Shown here: positions 1 to 13,784 of the stretch, piece after piece
How the letters are laid out: every line of letters starts with the position of its first letter
Numbering within the stretch: the first letter of the stretch is position 1
NCBI RefSeq assembly: GCF_027596085.1
Contig: NC_072450.1
Coordinates: 29,598,190 to 29,662,189 of the forward strand
Direction of reading: 5' to 3'
Origin: Anoplopoma fimbria
Lineage: Eukaryota; Chordata; Actinopteri; Perciformes; Anoplopomatidae
Length of the DNA stretch: 64,000 nucleotides
Translations under genes and position numbers: made by a program
The notes under the pieces: generated by a model
What the model saw: the letters and a program-made list of their open reading frames with translations, nothing else
Databases searched by the model: none
What the model was told of the DNA's origin: nothing

Positions 1-39
1 TCCTATTCCAACACAGGGTCTTTAATAATAATAAGAAAC

Positions 40-170
40 ATAAATATATACATGAAATTTACCCTCTGCATTTAACCCATCCCTGAGGAGCAATGGGCTG
101 CTAAGAACCGCCCGGGGAGCAATACCCACGGCAGGCTATCTGTGGTACTGTATAAAGACCAGTGCCGTCA
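40..170. repeat. dispersed fish repeat fragment
   Basis: Contains the phrase CTGCATTTAACCCATCC followed by GAGGAGCAATGGGCTG and CCCGGGGAGCAA, a sequence seen widely in teleost genomes as a SINE-type or LINE-tail repeat. Only a fragment is present and its ends are unclear. The family was recognised by memory only. Confidence 0.4.
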
Positions 171-1920
171 AATGTTCTGAATTTTGGCAGAGACTTGGTA
201 CCAAAGTCTTGGTTCTTGTTACATCCCTAATTACAAGTTGGTGGAGGCTTTAAAATACATGCATAAATACATCCAAATATTTATTGAATTTATTGAATCT
301 CAGTATCTGAAGCAACAATTCTTCAATTTCTGTGGAATTCCCTGTAACATCTTTAGGGATACAGTCCATGTTGTCACACTATGGGGGGTTCATGGAATCA
401 ACCTTAAAAACAGAAATCCTGGTCTAAATAGGATCTTGTATGCAATTAGCAGTAATTTAGACCATTGACTGAATTTGTATCTCCATCTTTGGACTGTTAA
501 CTCCAGGACACTGCAACTCAAACTTTTTTTTTAATTAGCTACAGGAATACAGCAATTTACAGAGCTGCTGAAGAACCATGCGCAACAGGAAACCTGAGAC
601 TGCTGTGCCACAATTTAATTTGCCTGCATGCCACCTTACTCTCACCTTGACTTCTGCAGGAAGCATCCCTCCCCTCCCCTATCAGCAGATGTTAATCCTG
701 ACTGATCCTATCCCCCCAGCGGACACCTTATGAAAGAGGTGGTTGGGGTGGGGGTGTATAACAAACCACCTCAAGAACAAAGGGCCACTGTATTCTCGCT
801 CTACTTCCTCTCACAGCAAGAGGAGACAAGATAGGATCTGAAAGCAGACAGTGCTCATTAAACCAAATAATTCCTTTTACCCACTCCTCCCTCGGAAGGG
901 GAGCTATTACCTACACCAGGTAATGACAGCAAATCCTAAATTAGGAATGTGTCATGTTGTGCCAGACTCTGCCTTGTTGGGAATGAAGCAGGAGGATGGA
1001 GATAGAAATGACAGAATTTGTAATTACACAAGATGAACAAGACAGGGACTTAAGGTCAAGAGCTGTGTACCAGTTTATGGGCCGCCTCCTTTGAAGACTG
1101 CTTTAAAAACAGACTTCTACGAAATGATCCATGATGAGAAAGAAGGCTTTCTTTTGACCAAATATCAAGGACATTTCCATTAGAGCTGAACAATTAATCG
1201 TTTTAACGATTCAAATCAAAACTTCGATTGTTGCCTTTAACCCTAATTCTTACCTTACAAATATTGTGCTGTGGATCCATATGTTTGTATATTCATGTAT
1301 CGAACCAAGCACTCTCTAAGTAACTGATGACTACTGTTAATTAACTTTACTCATTCCCAACGAGTCAAGTGATACCGACCCACTGAGCCACCAGCTAAGT
1401 CCAATGTAAACCCATCTGCGTCATTATGAGAAAAGGCTATTCTCAACAAAAGGAACTTTCTCCAGGGTCCAGGAACCTTTTGAGGAACTAATTCCACTTT
1501 CCCAGGGACCAGAGGCTAAAATAAGTTCCGTGGACATCTTACTCCCAGAAGGACCCTGTCAGCACCCAGCACCCCTTCTTCGGCCCGTTTGCTGCTGTAT
1601 TCATAAAACAAGGAGAAACAAAAAACAACATACAGCTGCAAGCAGCCATTCTGGGTTTAAACCCTTTTGAGCTAAACAGGAGCAAGATGCTCAACTGCCA
1701 AAATCAAAGCCTCAACAAGCAGCAAGCAGGTTTCAGGCTTCACAAAGTCACTTCAGTTGTTTTTTTTTTCAGCTGGACTTCTGTCTAAAGAAAGACTGAC
1801 ACCAATCACACACTTTCTTCATCATCACAACGTGTGCATCCTGTCAGTGATTACACACTTGAAGTCCCACTGGTCCTATTTCTGGCACTTAGGGACATGT
1901 ATAATGTCCCATGACACATA
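171..1920. other. intronic DNA, no gene seen
   Basis: Intron downstream of exon 6. No exon with ADAMTS motifs was found on either strand. At 1185-1245 a palindromic stretch around TTAATCGTTTTAACGATT looks like the tip of an old DNA transposon. The rest is unremarkable. Confidence 0.5.
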
Positions 1921-2064
1921 GGGCAACAGTAGCTCAGTAGGAAAGCCGGTTCGTTCTTCAATCAGAGTATCGGCTGTTCGATCGGAGCATCAGAGCATGT
2001 CTTCGCTAATCAATGTCGATATGTCTTTTGGCAAGCCACTTAACCCCAAATTGCTCCTGTGTAT
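1921..2064 (+). mobile_element. tRNA-derived SINE (degenerate)
   Basis: Starts GGGCAACAGTAGCTCAGTAG, with an A-box-like AGCTCAGTAGGAAAGCCGG and a B-box-like TGTTCGATCGG about 30 bases later. It is followed by the common fish tail phrase GCAAGCCACTTAACCCC. This is the layout of a tRNA-headed SINE. The boxes are mutated, so it is unlikely to be transcribed. Confidence 0.6.
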
Positions 2065-2189
2065 GAATGGTTTTTTTAACATTCGATTTACATGACATTA
2101 AAATCGTGGTCTACAGTTGTTATGGAAATACGAAATGCGTTTTCTGTGTTCACTTTCGCTTTATCGCGGAAGTTACATGTTGTGTACTC

Positions 2190-3110
2190 TTACAGCCTCC
2201 TCCTCACAGATTAATCAGATCCCTCTCAAATTTTGTCAGAAAAGCCTTAAGACCCTGATAATACTTAATTGGGAAGATTGTAAGGATTCGTTAAACGGCG
2301 GCGACGTGGCGGCTCGGCGAATTTCGATCCTTCAAGGTAATTCATCAGATCAACTTCAGATTTGGTCAGTACAATCTAAAGACCTTAGTGATTAAAAGTT
2401 ATCAAAAGTTTGTTGTTTGGTGGAACGCCGTTACCGTGGCGACGCATTCTTCTACACAAATGCAATTTACAAAAAGGCTCAGAGCAGACACTATCTGCTA
2501 AGGAGACTGAGGTCTTTCGGAGTGCATCAAAAAAGGAAAGCCTTAAGGCCTTGATAATGCTTCATTGTGAAGATTGTAAGAATTCTTTAAACGGCAGTGA
2601 CGTAGTGTCTCGGCGAATTGCGATCCTTCGCCGTGAACGAGTAACTGATGTAACTCAACTCCACAAGCTCAGATCTTTTCTATATTTCAAATGTTTGATG
2701 AGTCTCCGGGCCTGAAGACATCTACAGTGCAATTCTTACTCATACCGCCACCTACTGGTAACAGAAAGTTAATGTTGCTATGCTTTGGCTTGCCACTATT
2801 AGTAGGTAAACCAGATCCACCTAGAATTTGTTCCACACAAATGTAAGAAGTTCATAATGCCAGCCCACAAAGCATTTGACGTTTCGTGAAACGCTGTTGC
2901 CGTGGCGACGCATTCTTCACCATGAAAAACAAAGATGTTTTTGAGGGAATCGAAAAAGGGAATCAAACTTGGCACACACTTTTAGAGTTCATAATTTAGT
3001 TCCCTGATATGGTTTTAATGCATCAGAGTGGCAGGTCGGCTCGGTAGCGCCCCGTACGAAATTTCGACGAAGCAGCCCCCGCACATGTATCACATGTAGA
3101 CTTAAAATAA
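2190..3110 (+). repeat. dispersed repeat family X, copy 1
   Basis: Holds internally repeated phrases: CAGATCAACTTCAGATTTGG, CAATCTAAAGACCTTAGTG, and two or three versions of GCCGT(G/T)GCGACGCATTCTTC. The same phrases recur at 34410-34690, and in reverse complement at 47550-48020 together with CCACCTACTGGCAA. The internal duplication (about 2250-2450 against 2530-2650) shows a tandem or nested structure. No coding motif was recognised and the class is unknown. Confidence 0.5.
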
Positions 3111-3149
3111 AGTATCTTGGAGCCATGCTCTAAACCCAACCGGAAGTCA

Positions 3150-3325
3150 GCCATTTTTGTATGAATTTCAATATTATATTGAATATATATTTACTGTGTT
3201 AATACTTGTTTTGATCTTGTTTTTTACTATGTCTCTAGTTTGCAGTATTCTCTCTGCTGCTGTAATCCTGCAGATTTCCCCACTGTGGGAGTAAAAAAGG
3301 ATTATCTTATCTTATCTTATTTGAC
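3150..3325 (+). mobile_element. Rex1-like LINE 3' end fragment
   Basis: 5'-truncated LINE tail. The phrase TAATCCTGCAGATTTCCCC and the ending GGATTATCTTATCTTATC match, on the opposite strand, the 3' end of the LINE at 12760-13780. The terminal (CTTAT)n is the tail repeat of that family. Confidence 0.65.
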
Positions 3326-4055
3326 AACAGCATCCGATTTACATGACATTTAAATGACGTTGTCTACAGTTGTTTTAGAACAACATAATGCGTTTTCTGT
3401 GTTCACTTTGGCTTTATCGTGGATACAGGAAGTGTTGACATTTTTGCTGAACATAATTTCCAGCGTCACACACTCCACACAACAAAAATACTTCCAATTA
3501 TTGGACGCGGTGTCCGATTGTCACAGGCTATGCCGCCTCTTGAGCCCGTGTCCTGCTGGTACCACGGCGCGCGAGCAGTGCGAGGGCCCGATCATCGCTG
3601 CTTGCAGCTTTAATTGGAACCTGATTTTCGCTAACTTTACCAAATATTGTTATTAATGAAGTTAGTGAAGTGTATTTAAAATCATACATTTGATCCACCC
3701 ATCAAACAACTATCTTTCTGAATCCAGTGTATTCTGTTTTATGACTTTATGCTCTTTATTTTGATGTAGAGTGACAGGTGAAGTTTCCATACAATACAAT
3801 AGACCTCATTTTTTTTCTTTTTAAATCAGATTTATATTTTAAAGTGTATACTTATATATGGTTGGGGGAAAAAAACAATACATCATAGTATCGCAATAAT
3901 ATTGTGTGGCAATATTGTATCAATACGAAACTAAGTATGAACCTTTAGCTTTTATTATATAAACTATTCATATTGCAAATATAAATTAAACTTTTTGGCT
4001 CCAGTTGCTTCTGCAGTCCACTAGATGGTGCTGGGTTTTTTCTGGGACGGATGGC
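3326..4055. other. intronic DNA, no gene seen
   Basis: AT-rich intron with no conserved exon. 3340-3610 resembles further dispersed-repeat material (ATCCGATTTACATGACATT also occurs near 2080), suggesting duplicated repeat segments around the Rex1 tail. Confidence 0.4.
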
Positions 4056-4059
4056 AAGA

Positions 4060-4440
4060 GGTTGGTCGAAACAAAGATGGAGTCATCGGAGAAAGAAATC
4101 AGAAATGGGCAAGATGCGTTTAAATCAAACGTCTTGAGTTATTTGGGATTTTTTGACAGGAGGGCAAGAAGGGCGTGGATATGACACATGGGATTTGCAA
4201 GGGGTGCAGTATGAAAGTAGAATACTATGAACATGAAGGCTCACATGCCACCATCCAGAGATATTGTTAACTGCTGACGGCCAAGCTAACATTAAAACAG
4301 CTCCACCGAAAAATCAACCAACACTGGACTCACTTAGCTTGACAAGGCTGTACATTGAAAACCTAAGTACGATCAGTCCCATATTAATGGATAGAACCAT
4401 CCGGGAGGTCATTTGCAGAGGCATTTTGTGATCAGACACA
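4060..4440 (+). pseudogene. BED-finger hAT transposase relic
   Basis: Frame-broken coding remnant. It contains a BED zinc-finger-like segment (CKGCSMKVEYY, then NMKAHMPPS in another frame), preceded by KSNVLSYFGFFDRRARR and followed by a tail resembling ZBED/hAT proteins (TLDSLSLTRLYIENL, DRTIREVICRG). Stops and frameshifts show it is dead. It lies about 200 bp downstream of adamts17 exon 6 and is unrelated to that gene. Confidence 0.5.
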
Positions 4441-4633
4441 GCTAATTAACAATTCAATCTATAGTGCAGGATTAGATTAGGCAGGTAGTGATATAAATAA
4501 TTTGAATGAATGACTATGTTAGTTGACCCTACTCTTTATAGTGAAATCAGCTGCCCAAGCAAAAGCTCTGACATTTAATTAATTATTACGATTCATTAGC
4601 AGTCATTCAATTGAGGAAGTGCTGGCTACATAC

Positions 4634-4791
4634 CTGGTGACCAGCACAGCGGTGTCCACCGGTGGGATATCTTCCCGTCCAGCAGGGACATGGTTGGTCC
4701 CAAGGTAGCGCAGCCTCCCAAACTGTTGATACTGCCAATGACAGAAGCTCTCCAGAGACCTTTCTCCATGATGGCCCACCTTTAGCTTTTC
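4634..4791 (-). CDS. adamts17: adamts17 exon 6 (catalytic domain)
   Basis: 158 nt, or 52 codons plus AG. It begins [20 protein letters not shown], continues [18 protein letters not shown], and ends [11 protein letters not shown]. It matches the ADAMTS17 region of the form [20 protein letters not shown], including the cysteine of the catalytic domain. The acceptor is TTCTCCAG|G and the donor AG|GTATGT, phase 2. The next exon, which should carry the zinc-binding histidines, was not found in 1-4600 and is presumably outside the window. Confidence 0.92.
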
Positions 4792-5499
4792 CTGGAGAAC
4801 AGATGCAGAGCAGATTCACTTTGTCATTATGTCGCTTTTTGCTAGAAGCACATAATTTCATTTTGATAGTAAAATAATCTAAATAAATTATTAAGGAATG
4901 ACTGTGTTATAAAAGTGTCTTGTAGAAAAGGTGACCAAGCAATCCAGCTGGTTGTTCAAATTTGTGTCAGGGATGATGGGTTCGAAACAGAGTAGAAAAC
5001 GGGACCACAGCCATGCTAACGGCTATCTGAGGCGGTACTTGGGTACAGCTGAGTTTTGAGCTAAATGCTAATATCAGAATGCTACCAAGCTAGACGCTGA
5101 TGCTAGGCAGTTATTGTGTTTTGCATGTTCATTTTATTACTCTGGTGTTAACATGCTACAATTAGCACAAACAAATTTAACAAACAACCGTAAACACAAA
5201 GTACAGCTGAGGCTGATGGGAATGCCAATAAATGTGTGGGTATTTGGTCACAAACCAATTATTACATTTTTTTAAAATTTTGGTCTACATGAAAAATCAA
5301 GGGATCACTGAAGATATTAGAATTCATTCTGAAGGTGACAGCATGTCTGAACCAAATATGATCACAATCCACCGAATAGTTTTAGAGTTATGTCCATCTG
5401 GACCAACGTGGTGGACTGAGAGATACTCAGAAAACTGTAAATGTTATTCAACTGTGTTATACACCGTACAAGTATTAATGAAACATGTCTCAGGATGAA

Positions 5500-5805
5500 C
5501 TGCATGGTGGTGTGGTGGCTAGCACAGTCGCCTCAAAGCAGGGACAGAGTTCAATTCCTGGGCTAGATGGGCCTTCTGTGTGGAGATTGCAGGTCCTCCC
5601 CATGTCAGCGTGGGTTCTCTCCGGGTTCTCTGGCTTTCTCCTGCAGTCCAAAGACATGCAGCTTAGGCTGATTGAAGACTCTAAATTCCCCGTGTGGATG
5701 TGGGTGTGACTGGTTATCTGTCTATATATGTCAGCCCTGCGATAGTCTGACGAACTGTACAGGGTGTACCCTGTACTCTTCTCATGTCAGCTGGGATCGG
5801 CTCAT
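5500..5805 (+). mobile_element. tRNA-derived SINE of the widespread teleost type
   Basis: Begins near GCATGGTGGTGTGGTGGCTAG with an A box (TGGCTAGCACAGTCG) and a B-box-like GAGTTCAATTCC. It then has the long conserved body TGTGTGGAGATTGCAGGTC, GTGGGTTCTCTCCGGGTTCTC, CAGTCCAAAGACATGCAG and TCAGCTGGGATCGGCTC. It is nearly full length and moderately diverged, and lies in adamts17 intron 5. Confidence 0.7.
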
Positions 5806-5807
5806 TC

Positions 5808-6119
5808 ATGTTCACCAGAAGCTCCTTCAGCTCAGACTCCATCAGAGACCAGTTCACCGTGGACCGACCCAGATATGGCTTCCCTGCCGCCTTCGACCTG
5901 CAGCTGGAGCTCCGGTGGGAGTAGGAGAGCTCAGCGCCGGGCAGGAGCAGCGAGGCAAAGCTCTGCTACTGGCCGGAGGAGGACCAGAGCCTGAGTCCCA
6001 ACAGGGAGCCCACGCTGCTGGAGACCCAGGACTTTGCTGGGCCCCCTGGAGAGAAGGGAGGCACAGGAAAACCAGAACCAGGACTGAGCAGGGCAGACTG
6101 TCAGACCCTGCTGCAGTAA
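5808..6119 (+). pseudogene. GC-rich open frame with one internal stop, unknown
   Basis: Directly after the SINE, a frame opens MFTRSSFSSDSIRDQF, continues VDRPRYGFPAAFDLQ and LELRWE, meets TAG at 5922-5924, and then runs 64 more codons (KLCYWPEEDQSLSPN, LLETQDFAGPPGEKGG) to TAA at 6117-6119. Composition is GC-rich, unlike the flanking intron, and the frame is otherwise unbroken for about 100 codons. It could be a captured host coding fragment or part of a transposon. I do not recognise the protein. It lies on the strand opposite to adamts17. Confidence 0.4.
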
Positions 6120-6828
6120 TATGAGAAGTTTTTCTAAAGGGATTCTAGTGCTCGGATCACTACCACTTTTGTACACGGGGGCCGGCAAAATCAACATTAA
6201 ATGAAAGTTCATGGTAGAAGTGGTAAATATCAATTTGCATATCAACCACTGATTGTATATAAGTCAATGAGAAATATGTCAAAGCAGTGCACTTTCAACA
6301 ACTGAATCCCATAAGCCAGGTTTCTTTAACAGTGCCAGAGCAGCTGTCATTACACATGGCTGTCTCTATTTATAGTGTCTGTTTCACTGACTCAGCATGT
6401 TTCTGCAAACCATCTTCTTGGTAAAATCTCAATCATTATTATTTAGCATCAGATACAATATTAATGTGATCATGCTGAAATACATTTCACACTTTATATC
6501 ACCTACAGCTTACTTTAGAAACGTTTTATTTTTAAATAAATACTATAAGCATAGTTTTTGGCCGTACAAATTGTTTATACATCTAACGCAAAGGAGAGCG
6601 TTAAATTCGAAAATAATATATGTAACCTGTCTGCTTGCATTACATGAGTTCCTGCACTTTTTTACTGTAGGAACTCTTCTGAAACCTATAATTTGCATTC
6701 AATCAGATAAAACTCTTGAATAAAAATGTTTGAAAATTGATAACTGAAGTAAGCATAAGTCGTGTGACAGTACTTGTTCTTAGGGTCTACAGAGAGTTAA
6801 AGAGGGGTGAAAAAGGGTAAACGCTTAC

Positions 6829-6912
6829 TGGGCGGTTGTGAAGCAACACTAGTTTGGTGACACGAATGTTGATCCTGACTCCCAGACTCTGGTGGTGGAA
6901 CATGTTGTAGAC
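6829..6912 (-). CDS. adamts17: adamts17 exon 5 (catalytic domain)
   Basis: 84 nt, exactly 28 codons in phase 0 at both ends. It reads [18 protein letters not shown] then [10 protein letters not shown]. This is the conserved ADAMTS helix and strand (xxMFxxxSLGxxINIxVTKLVLL) and has the same length as the matching ADAMTS17 segment. The acceptor is TTTTGCAG|GTC and the donor CCA|GTAAGC. It lies 0.9 kb downstream of exon 4, with a Tc1-like element in the intron between them. Confidence 0.92.
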
Positions 6913-7049
6913 CTGCAAAAGAAGGAGCAACACTTCCTCAGATTTCACCAGCAGGGGAAAAAAGGTGTAACAAACAGACAAATGAGCTGAGAGGTATCAA
7001 GTGAATGTTTGTGGTCCAGTTGTAAGATATATATACATACATATACATA

Positions 7050-7560
7050 CAGCGGGTAAAATAAGTATTGAACACGTCACCATTTTTCTCAGTAAATATA
7101 TTTCTAAAGGTGCTATTGACATGAAATTTTCACCAGATGTCGGTAACAACCCAAGTAATCCATACATACAAAGAAAACAAAACAAATAAATTCAGAAATG
7201 AAGTTATGTGTAATAAAATGGAATGACACAGGGAAAAAGTATTGAACACGCTTACTGAAATTTATTTAATACTACATCAGTATGTTTTGCAACAATAAGG
7301 TTGCGAAGGTCTTGAGAGAGGTCTTTGCTTTTATCTATCATGAGATGTTTCTTGTGTGACACCTTGGTAATGAGACACCTTTTTATAGGCCATCAGTTGT
7401 GACTGAACCAGCTGATATTCATTTGCACTGATAAGGGGCAGGATTGCTTTCTAATTACTGATAGATTTCAGCTGGTGTCTTGGCTTTCCATGCCTTTTTG
7501 CACCTCCCTTTCTTCATGTGCTCAATACTTTTTCCCTGTGTCATTCCATAAATATATCAT
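7050..7560. mobile_element. Tc1/mariner-like non-autonomous element, right end damaged
   Basis: Starts with the terminal repeat phrase CAGCGGGTAAAATAAGTATT in a TACATA context. An inner inverted repeat pair is clear: TGGAATGACACAGGG at about 7220 with AAAAAGTATTGAACACG, and its reverse complement at 7518-7550. The outer right terminal repeat is missing. No transposase frame remains. It sits in adamts17 intron 4. Confidence 0.7.
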
Positions 7561-7834
7561 GGAATGATGTATATCATGGAATGTTTATGAGCACAGACAA
7601 ATTATTCTTAAGCAGAGGCAAGAAAAGAGTGCAAACCAAGGTAGAAGAAAAGAATCAAGTATAAGTAAATGAGCATATCTTCAACGAAACCTCTAAAGGT
7701 GATAAACTGTTGATTGAATGATTTTACAGAGAACCGATTGTATACAAAGAAATTTTACATTTCGTGTTTGACTTAATAAACCGTTTTGAGGGGAGACAGA
7801 ATACTGAGCCTGAATTTATTTCTAGTATTCTTAC

Positions 7835-8007
7835 CATGTTCATGACTGTCAGCAAGAACCTCTGTGCCGCCTCAGCACCGTGGTACTGCACCATGTTGGA
7901 GTCTGCCACCACCACGGTCTCCACAGTGTATGCTTCATGCAGGCGAATGACGTTTCTCTTCCTGCGCCCTTCCTTCCCAACTTTTGACATCTTCTCCTCC
8001 TTCTTCC
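7835..8007 (-). CDS. adamts17: adamts17 exon 4 (furin site, start of catalytic domain)
   Basis: 173 nt. After the phase-1 join it reads [14 protein letters not shown], then the proprotein-convertase motif RRKR, then [18 protein letters not shown] and [15 protein letters not shown], ending LLTVMNM. VETxVVAD..MVxxHG is the hallmark first strand of the ADAMTS metalloprotease domain, and [13 protein letters not shown] is nearly the ADAMTS17 sequence. The acceptor is CTGGTAG|GG and the donor ATG|GTAAGA in phase 0. Cleavage after RRKR by furin-like enzymes would remove the prodomain. Confidence 0.92.
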
Positions 8008-8009
8008 CT

Positions 8010-9049
8010 ACCAGAAACAGGCAGAGAAACAGACAGGAAGACCAAGGTTAGAAACACTACAGCGGAGGTTAAAGTAACACAGGGGACTCACTGTGCTGTG
8101 ACTGAGTAGCTTTTTTTTGATTTTTGATTAAGAAGTGTACTGAGCTGGGCAGAAAAACAGAGCAGAAATCTATGAATTTCGTGTTTATTACTGGAGCACT
8201 AATGGCATATGACAGAATACATTCATCAACATCGGAAATGGAAGCATGTGGATTAAGTGCAGCAGTCTCTGAGAAGATCACCATCCACCGTTGACCAAAC
8301 GCCAACAAACTGCCTCAGAGAGGAGGCTCTGATGAAAGCTAAGCTAACCCAGCTAGGACCTAAGGCTTCTTCCCAACCCACCCTGCTCCTGGCTGTTTGA
8401 TGTCCGGTCATAGGAAAATAAGATGGATGAAATCAGACTTCAGGCAAACCCAGCAACAGGAGGACGGTGACTTTTGAGCCCATATCTTCAAAAGGGACCT
8501 GGCTCTATCGTTGCATCGCAGATGCTCAAACACATGCAAAGTTGATGGACAATGTTTTTTTCATGTTGCTTTTTTTATGTGAAGATGTCGGCCATATTAT
8601 CTGCCCAGAGAATTGTTTTTGTTGCCGCTGTTTAATTCTTATGATGCAATATCAAAAAATGCAATACAGGAATGTATTACAGGGTTTTTTTTGTTTGTTT
8701 TTCATGTTTTTCTTCTGTTACAAATGGGTTACATGCAGAGAAATGAATTAAGGTGTCATATTACAGGCGGGCCAACATGTTATTATAAGCTTTTGCTGAT
8801 ACAAAGGATTGGGAGCTGATAGTGGCAAAAATTCCTACATTGCATAGACAGCCAACACAGGTCCCTGTCTCCCCGTTGCACTCTTCCTGTTTTGTTAATC
8901 ATTTAGTTAATGGTTTAGTTCAAGGTTTTCAAGCTGCTTTTCTTCCAAAAGTTTCCAGTGTCTGTAATAACCGTTAATATTATGATAGTCTTAATTTCTC
9001 CAAATTCAATATGAATCCCATTAGTATAGCAACTCAAAAACATTCAGTA
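8010..9049. other. intronic DNA, no gene seen
   Basis: First 1 kb of intron 3 after exon 4. No repeats or exons could be named. Open frames here lack recognisable motifs. Confidence 0.4.
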
Positions 9050-9480
9050 GGAGGGGCGCTAGTGAGTAACGCATGGAGTAGACGTGCGTCCAGATGCTCC
9101 TCCATGCCAATCTTTAATATCGATTTTTTGACATACTTCTTTTTTTAAATCGCGGAAACTTCTCTTACTTAGTAAGTGTTTGACCTGTTAACACCAGGCG
9201 GCAACATGCCTAGGAAGCTCAAAGACACCGTACGACCAAGTCCAGCAAATGCTAATGCTAGCCACAACTCTCCTAGCAAAGATGTGAGCGACGACAATAT
9301 GTACGATTTGCCGCTGGCCTGGGAGAAGGTCTCAGACAAGATCCTCAAACACCTCAACGGTTTGATGAGTTGGATCAGACCCTACAAGCGGTACAAAGCT
9401 CACAACGGGAACTACTGGAGAAGGTGGAATCTGTCGAGGAGCAAGCCGCCAAAGCTGTTGACTGCCTGCAGTTAAATTAT
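9050..9480 (+). pseudogene. L1-type LINE 5' end and ORF1 fragment
   Basis: A 5' leader is followed by an ATG at 9206 reading PRKLKDTVRPSPANANA and then LPLAWEKVSDKILKHLN. Near 9360 the frame shifts, and the coiled-coil continues in another frame as FDELDQTLQAVQSSQRELL and EKVESVEEQAAKAVDCL. Heptad-rich sequence following a short basic N-terminus is characteristic of fish L1 ORF1 proteins. The copy stops at about 9475, so ORF2 is absent. Confidence 0.6.
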
Positions 9481-9583
9481 TAACAATTGATTAGGGTATT
9501 CATTAGATCAAACATATTGATATATGCCATTTCTGATATGTTCACACTCAAGCCTGTCAATAAGTGATGCCACAGTCAGGATA

Positions 9584-12035
<2,452 letters not shown>

Positions 12036-12249
12036 CTGGCCCCTTGAAAATAACGGATTAAAAAGCGCTTTTCTTCCTATCAAAGTCAGACCAGATATTG
12101 GCTCACCAACAAGGACTTGGTCGGCCAAGAGCATATGGAGCAACCAACCAGAAGGTGTCAGACCTACTCAGAACTGACAGCTGGTTTACCTCAATGATAA
12201 GTTGAAGTAGCTAAGAAGTAAAAGAGACAGCTGTAAGACTTACGTAGCA

Positions 12250-12757
12250 CCACTGAGAAGGGAGCTGCTGGAGAGGGACACAACTCTGACTGAATACAAG
12301 ATGCTTCCTCGGAGCCGGATAATTCCCACTTAACCCTGCAGCTGCTCAGTCTCCACACAGCCCTACCCCAGGGAGCTCAACCCCATCTTATTCAAGATGG
12401 CAGCCCTGCAACCATTAAGCACCAGTGGAATCAAATCCGCACTCCACTGAGGCTGCACAGGCACACAGAGGCAGAGTTTTCGAGATGAACAGACACTTTC
12501 CCAAGACAGAGTAGAGAAGATCTGGTGTCACAACAACCAGACAGCCCTTGAGCTTTTGACAGTGACTGAGCTGGGACCATCCAACCATATTATAATCCAC
12601 ACAGGCACCAACAACTGAAGATCCCAACAGGAAATAGTGGCAGACTATCAGTAGAGCGAGTGAAAGAGCTTCAACCACCACCCAACCACATTCATCTCCA
12701 CCCTCCTGCGAAGAGGATGCTTTTTAACCCTTGCACTATACACAAGGTGAACCCCAT
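12250..12757 (+). pseudogene. LINE ORF1 esterase-domain relic
   Basis: A decayed frame contains ELGPSNHIIIHTGTNN, a stop, and further on TTFISTLLRRG. HTGTN(D) and the following S-x-LLPR-like motif mark the SGNH-esterase domain found in ORF1 proteins of CR1/L2-group LINEs. Several stops interrupt it. It ends directly at the (ATAAG)n tail of the oppositely oriented LINE at 12760. Confidence 0.5.
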
Positions 12758-12759
12758 CA

Positions 12760-13780
12760 TATAAGATAAGATAAGATAAAATAAGATAATCCTTCATTAG
12801 TCCCGCAGCGGGGAAATTTGCAGGATTACAGCAGCATAGGGTAAAGTGCACACAAGAGACATAGTAAAAGAAAGACAAGATAAAAATAAAATGAAATAAA
12901 AAACAAGTATTATAAATAAGCAATAAAAATCCACAATAACTGAAATATTATATGTACAGACAGAAAAACTATTAAAGCTATAATTGCACAGTGTATTGTA
13001 TTGCACATGTCATGTGGTCTGCTGGGAGCAGAGTTGGTTGTGCAACCTGACAGCAGCTGGAAGGAAGGACCTGCGGTACCTCTCCTTCACACACCGGGGG
13101 TGAAGCAGCCGGTGGCTGAAGGAGCTGCACAGAGCTGTCAGAGTGTCCCGCATGGGGTGGGAGGTGTTGTTCATCAGGGATGATAGCTTGGCCATCATCC
13201 TCCTGTCTCCCACCACCTCCACCGTATCCAGTGGACACCCCAGCACACTGCTGGCCTTCCTGACAAGTTTGTTCAGTCTCTTCTTGTTAGCTGTCGAAAT
13301 GCTGCTGCTCCAGCAGACCACTGCATAAAAAATGGTTGATGCCACCACAGAGTCTAAAAAGGTCTTCAGGAGTGCTCCCTGCACTCCAAAGGACCTCAGT
13401 CTCCTCAGCAGATAGAGTCTGCTCTGACCCTTTTTATAAAGTGCATTTGTATGATTAGTCCAGTCCAGTTTATTGTTCAAGTGAACACCCAGGTACTTAT
13501 AAGATTTCACAATCTCAATGTCCTTTCCCTGGATGTTCACTGGTTCCGGAGGACAGTGTTTACCCCGGCGGAAGTCCACCACCAGCTCTTTGGTTGAGTT
13601 TATCTGGAGGCGGTTCCGCCGGCACCATCCTATGAAGTCCTGGTTCAGTTCTCTGTATTCCCTTTCATCACCGGCGGAGATGAGGCCGACGATTGCAGAG
13701 TCATCAGAGAACTTTTGCAGGTGGCAATTTGCAGAGTTGTATTTGAAGTCCGATGTGTAGATGGAGAAGAGGAATGGAGC
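12760..13780 (-). mobile_element. Rex1/Babar-like LINE, 5'-truncated
   Basis: The minus-strand frame holds the C-terminal half of a reverse transcriptase: FLFSIYTSDFKYN, LQKFSDDSAIVGLI (the active-site DD), KELVVDFRRG, YKYLGVHLNNKLDWTNH, QSRLYLLRRLRSFG and the RYRRSFLPAAVRLHN end. The nucleotide stretch around 13395-13420 resembles sequence I associate with the fish Rex1 family. The 3' end carries (ATAAG)n at 12760-12790 next to CCCGCAGCGGGGAAATT. It begins abruptly near 13780, so the element is truncated. Confidence 0.75.
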
Positions 13781-13784
13781 AGGG

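Noticed and set aside
1..4600. Search for the adamts17 exon with the HExxH zinc site
   Set aside because: No segment on the minus strand matched the expected motif, so the exon is taken to lie outside the window.
13001..13760. Plus-strand frames opposite the Rex1-like RT
   Set aside because: Antisense shadows of the LINE coding strand.
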